18,293 bases of DNA, taken from contig CANRER010000008.1 in NCBI GenBank assembly GCA_947629615.1, forward strand, positions 1-18,293, read 5' to 3'. The stretch is from an uncultured Clostridia bacterium. Its GTDB lineage: Bacteria; Bacillota; Clostridia; UMGS1883. Positions 1 to 6,978 of the stretch are shown piece by piece (position 1 is the stretch's first letter; every line of letters begins with the position of its first letter). Both the position numbers and the translations under genes were made by a program. The notes beneath the pieces were generated by a model. The model was given only the letters and a program-made list of their open reading frames with translations. It had not been told where the DNA came from and did no database searches.

Positions 1-587
1 GGGTGCTGCTGTCCGGACAGGACGTCACCGGCAAGAGCGGCCTTGTGGGTTATATGCAGCAGAGCGATTTGCTGCTGCCCTACCGCACCATCGCCGAAAA
101 CGCCGCGCTCCCGCTCATACTGCGCGGCGAAAAAAAGCGCGACGCGATAAAAAAGGCGACGGCCCTGCTGGCCGATTTCGGCCTTGAGGGCTGCGAAAAG
201 CTGTACCCCGCCCAGCTTTCGGGCGGTATGCGCCAGCGGGCGGCGCTGCTCAGGAGCTGCCTGTTCTCGTCCACGGCTCTGCTGATGGACGAGCCGTTCA
301 GCGCGCTCGACGCCATAACCCGCGCCGGTATGCAGAAGTGGTTCAAAAACGTCGCGCGGGAGCAGGGGCTTTCGGTGTTCCTGATAACCCACGACATAAA
401 CGAGGCCCTGCTCCTTTCGGACAGGATATACATTCTCGCCGGCACTCCCGGCAGGATAATCCGCGAAATGGAAAACTCGCTGCCCGAGGGCGAAAACCCC
501 GAGCTGACGAAGGAATTTCTCGACAATAAGATAAAAATTACAAGGCTCGTCGCGGGCGGCGGCCAAGAGGCGAACGGAAAGGATTGA
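1..587 (+). CDS. ABC transporter ATP-binding protein, SsuB/TauB/ThiZ-like (5' end cut by window)
   Basis: This is the C-terminal part of an ATPase that would drive a membrane importer from the cytoplasmic face. The first complete codon is at position 3, and Walker A lies outside the window. Numbering from that codon, the visible parts are the Q-loop (YMQQ, residue 20) followed by SDLLLPYRT, the LSGGM signature (72-76), Walker B with D-loop (LLMDEPFSALD, 93-103) and the H-loop histidine (ITHD, His130). The Q-loop context and the GTPGRIIREME stretch near 147-157 are typical of the nitrate/sulfonate/taurine and HMP (thiamine precursor) subfamily. The family is therefore well supported, but the substrate is not: the permease and binding protein would be upstream. 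The gene ends 4 bp before the fumarase alpha gene, so the two probably share an mRNA. Confidence 0.93.
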   Translation, partial: VLLSGQDVTGKSGLVGYMQQSDLLLPYRTIAENAALPLILRGEKKRDAIKKATALLADFGLEGCEKLYPAQLSGGMRQRAALLRSCLFSSTALLMDEPFSALDAITRAGMQKWFKNVAREQGLSVFLITHDINEALLLSDRIYILAGTPGRIIREMENSLPEGENPELTKEFLDNKIKITRLVAGGGQEANGKD

Positions 588-591
588 TACT

Positions 592-1434
592 ATGCGTGAA
601 ATCACGGCGGAGGCCATAGCCGAATGTGCGGCCCGTCTTTGTACCGAGGCCAATTTCAACCTCGGCGGCGACGTTTACGGCTGCCTAAAAAAAGCGGCCG
701 AAACCGAGGAGTCGCCCGTGGGGAAAAGTATTCTCGGCCAAATAATCAAAAACGCCGACATAGCGCGTAAAAAGCAGGCCCCCATCTGTCAGGATACGGG
801 CATGGCCGTGTTTTTCGCGGAGCTGGGCTGTGACGTACATATAACCGGCGCGACCTTGGAGGAGGCCGTGAACGAGGGCGTTCGCAGAGGCTACGCCGAG
901 GGCTATCTTCGCAAAAGCATTGTGGCCGACCCTCTGCGCAGAAAGAACACCGGCGACAACACCCCCGCCATCGTGCATATATCCACCGTTCCCGGCGACA
1001 AGCTGACCCTCACCGTCGCCCCGAAGGGCTTCGGCAGCGAGAACATGAGCGCGCTTAAAATGCTTAAGCCCTCCGACGGGGAGGACGGCGTGAAGGATTT
1101 TGTTGTCGAAACCGTTTCGAAGGGCGGCGGCAATCCCTGTCCGCCCATCGTCGTGGGCGTAGGCATAGGCGGCGATATGGAAATGGCCGCCATTCTGGCG
1201 AAAAAGGCTCTCACGCTGCCGCTGGACGGCTCTAACCCCGACCCGTACTACGCCGATATGGAGCGCGAGCTTTTGGAGCGCGTGAACCGCCTCGGCATAG
1301 GGCCGCAGGGCCTTGGCGGCAGGACTACCGCGCTGAAGGTGAATATTCTGACCTACCCGACGCATATAGCCGGCTTGCCTGTGGCCGTGAATATAAGCTG
1401 CCATGTAACGCGGCATAAATCCGCGACGATATAA
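592..1434 (+). CDS. Class I (Fe-S) fumarate hydratase, alpha subunit
   Basis: In two-subunit class I fumarases (TtdA/TtdB type) the alpha subunit holds the oxygen-sensitive 4Fe-4S cluster that hydrates fumarate to malate. The 280-residue length is full for an alpha subunit. Probable cluster ligands are Cys66 in PICQDTGM, Cys183 in GGNPCPP and Cys270 in the C-terminal ISCHVTRHK. The GSENMS and VVGVGIGGDME motifs are also family hallmarks. The ATG at 592 follows GGAAAGGA at a normal distance and lies 4 bp after the ABC ATPase stop. The oddity is downstream: the beta subunit gene that usually follows directly is absent, and the next 471 bp are non-coding. L(+)-tartrate dehydratase alpha is the main alternative, because the two enzymes share this fold and these motifs. 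Without a partner encoded elsewhere the protein should be inactive. Confidence 0.93.
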   Translation: MREITAEAIAECAARLCTEANFNLGGDVYGCLKKAAETEESPVGKSILGQIIKNADIARKKQAPICQDTGMAVFFAELGCDVHITGATLEEAVNEGVRRGYAEGYLRKSIVADPLRRKNTGDNTPAIVHISTVPGDKLTLTVAPKGFGSENMSALKMLKPSDGEDGVKDFVVETVSKGGGNPCPPIVVGVGIGGDMEMAAILAKKALTLPLDGSNPDPYYADMERELLERVNRLGIGPQGLGGRTTALKVNILTYPTHIAGLPVAVNISCHVTRHKSATI

Positions 1435-1466
1435 TCTTGGGGGGCCGTAAAAAAATGACGCAGAAT

Positions 1467-1595
1467 GTTCAAGGGCTGAGTGTATTATATCAACGTGACT
1501 ATGACCGTTAAATCATTTTGTGAAAATAAAATGTTGAATTAATGTAGAAAATCCGCTCGTAACGAGCGGATTTTCGTTATTCTAAGCCCTTGAAC
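1467..1595 (+). repeat. 14-bp imperfect inverted repeat bracketing a terminator hairpin
   Basis: The left arm GTTCAAGGGCTGAG (1467-1480) is the reverse complement of the right arm CTAAGCCCTTGAAC (1582-1595) except for one base, giving 11 contiguous pairs plus two after the mismatch. The arms enclose about 100 bases, including the perfect hairpin at 1548-1574. They could be a long-range closing stem of an RNA or the ends of a small non-autonomous element. No flanking target duplication is visible. Confidence 0.7.
1548..1574 (+). terminator. Perfect 12-bp hairpin, probable terminator of the ABC-fumarase transcript
   Basis: AAAATCCGCTCG (1548-1559), loop TAA, CGAGCGGATTTT (1563-1574). The A-rich 5' flank and T-run inside the 3' arm make it look like an intrinsic terminator that could act on either strand. 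It lies 113 bp after the fumarase stop codon. Confidence 0.7.
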
Positions 1596-1600
1596 TACGA

Positions 1601-1694
1601 ACGAAAATCACCCTTGGCGTACTTTTGTACGCCGTCGGGAGTGCTTGCTCGGCGGCAGGCATTCGCCTGCCGCCTGCGCGAGCTTGATTTTCGT
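1601..1694 (+). repeat. Two-hairpin structured element with closing stem (possible ncRNA or MITE-like repeat)
   Basis: The closing stem ACGAAAATCA (1601-1610) pairs perfectly with TGATTTTCGT (1685-1694). Inside are two perfect hairpins: GGCGTAC-TTTT-GTACGCC (1616-1633) and GGCGGCAGGC-ATTC-GCCTGCCGCC (1651-1674). A short GCTC/GAGC pair (1647-1650 with 1680-1683) extends the second hairpin's base. GAAC before the first arm and GTTC after the second (1697-1700) could extend the outer stem across a small bulge. The whole folds as a three-way junction. The base pairing is read directly from the sequence; the function is unknown. Confidence 0.75.
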
Positions 1695-1776
1695 CCGTTC
1701 TGCGCGATTTTTTCGGCCGGCCCCCGTGCCTCCACGCTACAAAGCGAGTACACCTTTTACATAAGAAATAGAATGC

Positions 1777-1803
1777 CGGTTACTGCGGCGCAGTGTCGAA
1801 CCG
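1777..1803 (+). repeat. Bulged hairpin upstream of the murJ promoter
   Basis: CGGTT-ACTGC (1777-1786), loop GGC, GCAGT (1790-1794), bulge GTCG, AACCG (1799-1803). The 10-bp interrupted stem lies about 40 bp before the -35 box and may be the last part of the structured element to its left. No regulator site is recognised. Confidence 0.5.
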
Positions 1804-1845
1804 CCTTTATTTACACAATCTTAATTATTTGCATGAAAAAAAGAA

Positions 1846-1874
1846 TTGACTACCAAAGAAAAATGATGTATAAT
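1846..1874 (+). promoter_or_regulatory. Sigma-A type promoter of the murJ operon
   Basis: A -35 box TTGACT (1846-1851), a 17-bp spacer and a perfect -10 box TATAAT (1869-1874). Transcription would start near 1881, about 25 bases before the murJ ATG, leaving only the ribosome binding site AGGAAGTG (1893-1900) in the leader. Confidence 0.85.
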
Positions 1875-1905
1875 AATAGTATGTATAGTCATAGGAAGTG
1901 ATAGA

Positions 1906-3456
1906 ATGAACGGCGCGGCTTACATTCTCGTCGTAATAGGGATTTTGCTCGCGAAGTGCCTTGGGTTCTTCCGAAACATGGTTTTCGCCCAAACCTTCGG
2001 CGCGACCGAGCTTACGGATATATACCTCACGATATTCACGGTTGTGAACTTGATATTCACCGGCGTCGGCACGGCGATGCAGACCCTTGTTATAAAGCAC
2101 ATGAACAAGGAGGAAAACGTCGGCAGGCAAAAGGAGTTTGTGGCCTCCTTCATCCGCCGCACAACGCTGATACTCCTTGTCGTTACCGCGGCGCTTTACG
2201 CCCTTGCGAGGCCGCTCACGCATATACTTGTGCCGGAAATAAGCGCCGAAAGCTTCCCGCTCGCGCTGAAGGTGACATACGTTATGTTGCCGAGCCTCAT
2301 CTTTGTTGTGCTGGCCTATATCATTTCCGGCGTACTGCAAAATAACAGGGTGTTCTTCATCACCTCGATAATGAGCCTGCCCTTCAACGTCATTCTAATT
2401 GCCGCCCTCTTTTTCCCGGGGGTGGATATACTCACCATAAGCGTTGTTACGACGATAGGCTGGTTTTTGCACATCGTGGTTCAGCTCCCGAACTTCTATA
2501 AGCTTGGCTTCCGTATGTTCAAGGGGGCCGGCGGGGGAGGGGGTCTCGGCAAAAACCGCGAGGTGTGGTACATCTTCGTTTCAAACATGATGTTCCAGCT
2601 CTGCTTTTTGCTCGACAAAATAGCCGTCAGCGGGAACGACGGCGCGTCCACCACGATAAGCTACTCGTCCGACTTGTTCGTGACCATCGCGAGCGTGTTC
2701 GTCGTGGCGATGAGCAGCGTTGTGTTTCCCTCGATAAGCCAAAATTACGAGGAGGGCAACCTCGCCTACGTGCGAAGCCTGATACAGTATATAATCCTGA
2801 CGATGTTCGCGATTTTCGTTCCGTTCATACTGACGGTCGGCTGCTTTGGGCAGAACGTCATCTGCCTGCTTTACGAAAGGGGCAGGTTCACCCCCGACCT
2901 GACGGCCTCGACGGCTTTGCTCTTCGCGATTTACACCCTTGGGGTGTTCGGCTACATGGCGCAGGAGCTTTTCAACAAGGTGCTGTACCTCGACGCCAAG
3001 TATAAATACACCGTTTTCGGCACGGTGGCCGTAGTGCTGCTTAAGCTCGGCTACAACATGACGGTCGGCAGGGAAGCGGGCGTTACGGCGGTTGTTATCG
3101 CTACGACGGCTCTGTTCACGCTTTACGCCGCGAACGTCGGGCTTGCCATGAGGAGCGTCGTCGGCGATTACATCAACAGGGAGCAGCTTAAGAAAATCGC
3201 GCGGGTGCTGCTGTCGGGCGCGCTTGCGCTGGCGGCCTACTTCGTGATGAAAGCGCTGTTCCCCGGTCTTTTGGCCCTTCGGCCCGAGGGCATGGGATAT
3301 GCCGGCAGGCTGCTGTTTTTGATACCGCTGTTAATTTGCGGCGCGGTTTACGTCGCTTCCATGGCGGCTACCGGCGCGCTAAAGGACATAATCTCCCGCC
3401 CGGAGGCAGGCAGAACACAGGAGGAAACCGAAAATGAACAAATCCAAGCTTTATAA
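1906..3456 (+). CDS. murJ: MurJ/MviN-family lipid II flippase
   Basis: This integral membrane protein of the MOP superfamily would flip the lipid II peptidoglycan precursor, or a related lipid-linked glycan, across the cytoplasmic membrane. At 516 residues it has the family's usual length and about 14 hydrophobic segments. The N-terminal LAKCLGFFRNMVFAQTFGA and LTDIYLTIFTVVNL stretches match MurJ TM1-TM2. A run of glycines (GAGGGGGLG, about residue 207) marks the central cytoplasmic loop, and the C-terminal tail is hydrophilic. The ATG at 1906 follows AGGAAGTG and a consensus promoter, so this is the first gene of the operon. It overlaps the DUF5693 gene by 23 bp. Some MurJ homologues serve exopolysaccharide or teichoic-acid export instead, so the exact cargo is inferred. 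Confidence 0.9.
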   Translation: MNGAAYILVVIGILLAKCLGFFRNMVFAQTFGATELTDIYLTIFTVVNLIFTGVGTAMQTLVIKHMNKEENVGRQKEFVASFIRRTTLILLVVTAALYALARPLTHILVPEISAESFPLALKVTYVMLPSLIFVVLAYIISGVLQNNRVFFITSIMSLPFNVILIAALFFPGVDILTISVVTTIGWFLHIVVQLPNFYKLGFRMFKGAGGGGGLGKNREVWYIFVSNMMFQLCFLLDKIAVSGNDGASTTISYSSDLFVTIASVFVVAMSSVVFPSISQNYEEGNLAYVRSLIQYIILTMFAIFVPFILTVGCFGQNVICLLYERGRFTPDLTASTALLFAIYTLGVFGYMAQELFNKVLYLDAKYKYTVFGTVAVVLLKLGYNMTVGREAGVTAVVIATTALFTLYAANVGLAMRSVVGDYINREQLKKIARVLLSGALALAAYFVMKALFPGLLALRPEGMGYAGRLLFLIPLLICGAVYVASMAATGALKDIISRPEAGRTQEETENEQIQAL

Positions 3457-5470
3457 CGCCGTTAAAATAATACTCGCCGCCGTGCTGATAGCGGCCATGC
3501 TGCCCACGGCCTATACCCGCGTGAGCAACGAAAGCCGCAACCGCAGCGTGGTGGTGTCGCTGCTCTATAACGACATAAAAATGAAGCTGTCGAAAAAAGA
3601 CCTCGACGAGCAGCTCGACGAATACAAAAAGCTGGGCGTTAATACCGTTACCGTGCAGGAGGAGGACCTTAACTCCCTCGCCAACAGCGGCACCGTGACC
3701 TGCCTCAAGTACAATGTGCTTCTGCATAAGTACGAGGAGGAAAACGAGGACATGATCGCCCAGATACGCGACCTGCCCGATATAACCAACGACAGCTATG
3801 TGCTGATAACCAAGCGCGACGAGAGCAAGGCCCTGCTTAAGGAGTGGATACCGCTCAAGTATTCCGCGGACGAGTACGCCTACTTTACCACAGCCGAAAA
3901 CGCCGACCTTTACGTGCTTTACGACGGCTCGCCCCAAATGCACCAGATAAGCGTCGGCTACCGCGAGGACGATTTCAAGTACCTTCGCGACAAGGGCTTT
4001 GAAATCGCTATGGACGCGCGTATAAAAAATTATTCCGTGCTCGACTATCTTGACGAGTACGACAGGCTGATAAAAACCTACGGCGTGAAGTTTTTCGACA
4101 TACGTGATAACTCCCGCCACCCCAAGAAGGAAACCGACGCAAAGGCCAACTACGAGGGGATAAGCAGGCTTATCAAGGATAACGATATGACGCTTGTCGT
4201 GTCGGAAAACCCGGATCAGCTCAGCAACGAAAAGCCCATCGGCTATAACACGATTTTCCGCGACAATCAAGATAACGTAATCCGCGCTTACGAGAGCTAC
4301 ATCGTTCAAAAGGGCGACCCCACGGAGTATATGTTCCGCTACTATCAGCATCTTAACTCCACCATTGACCGCAACATACGTTTTATTAATGTGACGCAGG
4401 TAGTCAACGCCAACGGCACCCACATGGAGCAGAACGAGCTGACGAAAAAGGCCGTTAAGGCGTATATCGACAAGATAAACTCCCTCGGCTATAACACAAA
4501 CGCCTTTGAACTGGATTACGACTACACCGTGAACCGCCGCCTTGTGAGTGCGCTCGCGCTCGTGCTTATGGGCATAATGCTGCTGACGCTCATTGAATGG
4601 CTGGCGGGCCGAAGCTATAAGCCGCTGACCTGCCTCGCGGCTGCCGGCTGCGTTCTCGGTTTTTTGGCCACCTTCCGCCTGCCGGAAAGCCTTGTGCAGC
4701 TTTATCCAAGTCTTTTCGCGCTGCTCGCGCCGTGCTTCTGCCTCACGGCGGCCTTCGTGTTCGCCGCTAAAAACAGGGACAGGCTTAAAACCGCGCCCTA
4801 TATTCTCGGCCTTTTGGGGCTTTCCCTCGGCGGGCTTTGCCTTGCGGGCCTTGTGCAGGGCGTGCTGCTGAGCGGAATAGACTATTATATAAACTTCTCC
4901 ATCTTCCGCGGAATTAAGCTCAGCCTTTACGCGCCGATGGTATACAGTATGCTCGCGTATTACATGATTTTCGTCAAGACGAGCAACGTGAATATTATTC
5001 TCGACACTAAAAGGCTTTTGACGTCCGACATCAAGGTATACTGGATGCTGCTTGCCGCCTGCTTCGCGGCGGTGGGCGTGGTCTATATCCTGCGCAGCGG
5101 CAACGTGAACGAGATAAGCTCCCTCGAGGACTTTATCCGCACCTTTATAACCGAGCATTTCCCGGCCCGCCCCAGAACCAAGGAGTTCATCGCGTGGCCC
5201 TGCCTGATGCTTTTCGCCTACTACACAAAGGTGAAGCGAGTTCCGCTCGCCTCCTTCGTGTTCGGCGTGGGCGGGTCTATCGTGTTCGCGTCGGTGATAA
5301 ACAGCTTCTGCCACGTGTTCACCAATCTGCTCACGATATATACCCGCGTCGGCGTAGGCGCGTTTATCAGCGCGTTCATCTGCGTCGCCGTTTACGCGGC
5401 TAACCTTGTTTTCCTGAAGCTGGTTTCCGCCGTGGAAAATCTTGAAAAAAGGTACGCGAATGAAAACTAA
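3434..5470 (+). CDS. DUF5693 family membrane protein
   Basis: This 678-residue protein has one N-terminal membrane anchor (about 9-28), a large soluble domain (about 30-365) rich in charged residues, and a polytopic C-terminal half (about 368-660). The soluble part contains conserved-looking stretches such as LGVNTVTVQEEDLNSL and LGYNTNAFELDYDY, and is probably outside the cell given the anchor topology. I recognise the pattern as DUF5693, a Firmicutes family of unknown biochemical function often found near cell-wall polymer genes. Its start lies inside murJ (23-bp overlap) after an AGGAGG site at 3419-3424, so the two are translationally coupled. Its own end overlaps the next gene by 11 bp. 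The pairing suggests a role with MurJ in glycan export or envelope assembly; this is inference from position only. Confidence 0.8.
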   Translation: MNKSKLYNAVKIILAAVLIAAMLPTAYTRVSNESRNRSVVVSLLYNDIKMKLSKKDLDEQLDEYKKLGVNTVTVQEEDLNSLANSGTVTCLKYNVLLHKYEEENEDMIAQIRDLPDITNDSYVLITKRDESKALLKEWIPLKYSADEYAYFTTAENADLYVLYDGSPQMHQISVGYREDDFKYLRDKGFEIAMDARIKNYSVLDYLDEYDRLIKTYGVKFFDIRDNSRHPKKETDAKANYEGISRLIKDNDMTLVVSENPDQLSNEKPIGYNTIFRDNQDNVIRAYESYIVQKGDPTEYMFRYYQHLNSTIDRNIRFINVTQVVNANGTHMEQNELTKKAVKAYIDKINSLGYNTNAFELDYDYTVNRRLVSALALVLMGIMLLTLIEWLAGRSYKPLTCLAAAGCVLGFLATFRLPESLVQLYPSLFALLAPCFCLTAAFVFAAKNRDRLKTAPYILGLLGLSLGGLCLAGLVQGVLLSGIDYYINFSIFRGIKLSLYAPMVYSMLAYYMIFVKTSNVNIILDTKRLLTSDIKVYWMLLAACFAAVGVVYILRSGNVNEISSLEDFIRTFITEHFPARPRTKEFIAWPCLMLFAYYTKVKRVPLASFVFGVGGSIVFASVINSFCHVFTNLLTIYTRVGVGAFISAFICVAVYAANLVFLKLVSAVENLEKRYANEN

Positions 5471-5987
5471 CGTCATAATGATAGGTATGCCCGGAGCGGG
5501 CAAAAGCACCGTCGGCGTTGTGCTTGCCAAAACACTCGGGCTGGACTTTGTGGATCTCGACCTCGTTATCTGCCGCCGCGAACGCGCCGCGCTCCAAAGG
5601 GTGGTGGACAGGAACACCCACGAGGGTTTCTTGCGCATTGAAAGCGAGGCCGCGCTCTCGATAAACGCCGAAAACAGCGTCATCGCCACGGGCGGCAGCG
5701 TCGTTTACGGCGATGAGGCTATGGCCCACCTTGCCGAAATCGGCGTGGTGGTCTACCTTCGGGCGGCTCTCGCCGAGCTTGAAAAACGGATAGGCAACCT
5801 CCGCACGCGCGGCATAGCCTTCCGCCCCGGCCAAACCTTGGCCGACCTTTACGCCGAGCGCACGCCGCTTTACGAACGCTGGGCGGACGTTACGGTTGAC
5901 AGCCTCGCGGGCGAAACAATCGAGGACGCGGCGCTTAAAATAAAAAACCTTTTGAGGGAACAATGCGATGACAGGCAGCTTTATTGA
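5460..5987 (+). CDS. Shikimate kinase family P-loop protein
   Basis: Shikimate kinases transfer the ATP gamma-phosphate to shikimate in the chorismate pathway. This 175-residue protein has Walker A GMPGAGKS (9-16), the DLD pair (Asp32, Asp34), an Arg59 in GFLRIESEA that matches the shikimate-binding arginine, TGGS (77-80) where the family usually has TGGG, and RTPLYERWAD with Arg134 near the C-terminus. The fold and most substrate-contact residues are thus kept. The Ser in place of the third Gly and the extended lid stretch TRGIAFRPGQ are unusual. The ATG at 5460 is preferred over an in-frame TTG at 5442 because AAAGG lies 7 bp upstream. No other aromatic-pathway gene is nearby, so this may be the genome's only AroK or a paralogue with another substrate. 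Confidence 0.8.
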   Translation: MKTNVIMIGMPGAGKSTVGVVLAKTLGLDFVDLDLVICRRERAALQRVVDRNTHEGFLRIESEAALSINAENSVIATGGSVVYGDEAMAHLAEIGVVVYLRAALAELEKRIGNLRTRGIAFRPGQTLADLYAERTPLYERWADVTVDSLAGETIEDAALKIKNLLREQCDDRQLY

Positions 5988-6978
5988 AGGGCAGAAGGCG
6001 CTCGAGCGGCTTCTTGCCGACGTTCGGAACAAAACGGTCAGCCACGCCTATATCCTCTCCGGCCCGAGGGGGATAGGCAAAAAAACGGCCGCGCGGATTT
6101 TCGCGAAGGCGCTGCACTGCTCCGGGGAGAAAAAGCCCTGCGGCGAGTGCCGACCCTGTGTGCTTCACGGGGCGGGTACTCACCCTGACGTGACGTTTGT
6201 CGGCCCCGAGGAAAACGGCAATCTCAATTCCGACGCCGTTCGCGCCGCCGCGGACGAGCTTTTCCTTCGGCCCGTCATGGCCGAAAAAAAGGTCTTGATA
6301 ATCGACGGGGCCGACAGAATGAATAACTCGGCGCAAAACTCGATGCTGAAAACCTTTGAGGAGCCGCCGAGCTACGGCGTGGTCGTGCTATTGACGGAAA
6401 ATTTGTCGAGCCTGCTGCCGACCATACGCTCCCGTGGGGTGAAGCTTGAGCTTGAGCCGTTCCCGCGCGAAAGCATAAAGGCCTTCGCCGAAAGGGAGTA
6501 CCCCGCCATGCGCGGCAAAAGCGATTTTGTGGCCGCCTACAGCGGCGGGAACATCGGCCGCGCGAGGGAAATCTGCGAGGACGACGACTTTTTCGCCCTC
6601 CGCGCGGAGCTTATCACGGCTCTTTGCGGCCTTTCGGGCGGCAAGGGCTGTATTTTCCCGATAGCCGAGATTTTCGGCACGGCAAACCGCAGGTTCGACG
6701 CGGCTCACGCTTCGGCCTGCTTTGATTTGACGCTTTCGTTTTTGGGCGACGCTATGGCCGTAAAGAGCGGCGGCGCGCTTGCGAACGCCGATTACGCCGA
6801 GCAGATACGCTCCTTCGCCGCGCGGGCGACGCTTCGGGGCATTTCGGCGGCGGCGGAGCGCGTTTCGGCCACAATGGCGGAGCTGAACGCCTCGATGAAA
6901 TATTCGCTTTGGATAATAGATATGCTTATCAAATGTTGGGGGGATATTCATGGTAACAGTAGTAGGAGTCAGATTTAA
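5968..6978 (+). CDS. holB: DNA polymerase III clamp-loader subunit delta' (AAA+ family)
   Basis: Delta' is the stationary arm of the clamp loader that opens the sliding clamp and loads it onto primed DNA. The 336-residue protein shows the P-loop-like GPRGIGKKT (32-40), a zinc module with Cys51, Cys58, Cys61 and Cys64, the degenerate Walker B IIDGADRM (111-118), NSMLKTFEEPP (124-134) and RSRG (154-157) at the position of the SRC motif. The sensor region and the C-terminal collar domain follow. The P-loop has Lys where Ser/Thr normally follows the invariant Lys, consistent with weak or no ATPase activity, as known for delta' proteins. It overlaps the shikimate-kinase gene by 20 bp and ricT by 29 bp; holB-ricT is a conserved Firmicutes order. 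A DnaX (tau/gamma) identity is less likely because of the short length. Confidence 0.92.
   Translation: MTGSFIEGQKALERLLADVRNKTVSHAYILSGPRGIGKKTAARIFAKALHCSGEKKPCGECRPCVLHGAGTHPDVTFVGPEENGNLNSDAVRAAADELFLRPVMAEKKVLIIDGADRMNNSAQNSMLKTFEEPPSYGVVVLLTENLSSLLPTIRSRGVKLELEPFPRESIKAFAEREYPAMRGKSDFVAAYSGGNIGRAREICEDDDFFALRAELITALCGLSGGKGCIFPIAEIFGTANRRFDAAHASACFDLTLSFLGDAMAVKSGGALANADYAEQIRSFAARATLRGISAAAERVSATMAELNASMKYSLWIIDMLIKCWGDIHGNSSRSQI

Larger units (their letters stand above)
1435..1905 (+). other. Long intergenic region with structured DNA/RNA, no supported gene
   Basis: These 471 bp are the only long gene-free stretch. They are clearly more AT-rich than the flanking genes, especially 1481-1550 and 1801-1890. 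From left to right they hold a GTTCAAGGGCT inverted repeat enclosing a terminator-like hairpin, a two-hairpin element closed by ACGAAAATCA/TGATTTTCGT, another hairpin at 1777-1803 and the murJ promoter at 1846-1874. An 18-codon ATG reading frame sits at 1455-1511. A 103-residue open frame at 1590-1901 runs through the hairpins, has no ribosome binding site or domain, and is not called. Confidence 0.8.

Noticed and set aside
1467..1803. CRISPR array
   Set aside because: The repeats here are inverted pairs within hairpins, not direct repeats with regular unique spacers, and no cas gene is present.
1590..1901. 103-residue open frame across the structured intergenic region
   Set aside because: It starts without a ribosome binding site, runs through several perfect hairpins and the murJ promoter, and shows no recognisable domain. 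The frame is probably an accident of the repeat element.
1435..1905. tRNA gene in the long intergenic region
   Set aside because: The two-hairpin element looks like a partial cloverleaf, but it lacks a GTTCRANNC T-loop in the right place, an acceptor stem of 7 bp and a CCA-type end.
3368..5689. 773-residue open frame on the - strand
   Set aside because: It is antisense to DUF5693 and the shikimate-kinase gene, which have good ribosome binding sites and family motifs. Its His/Val/Ala/Arg-rich composition is typical of antisense frames in GC-rich genes.
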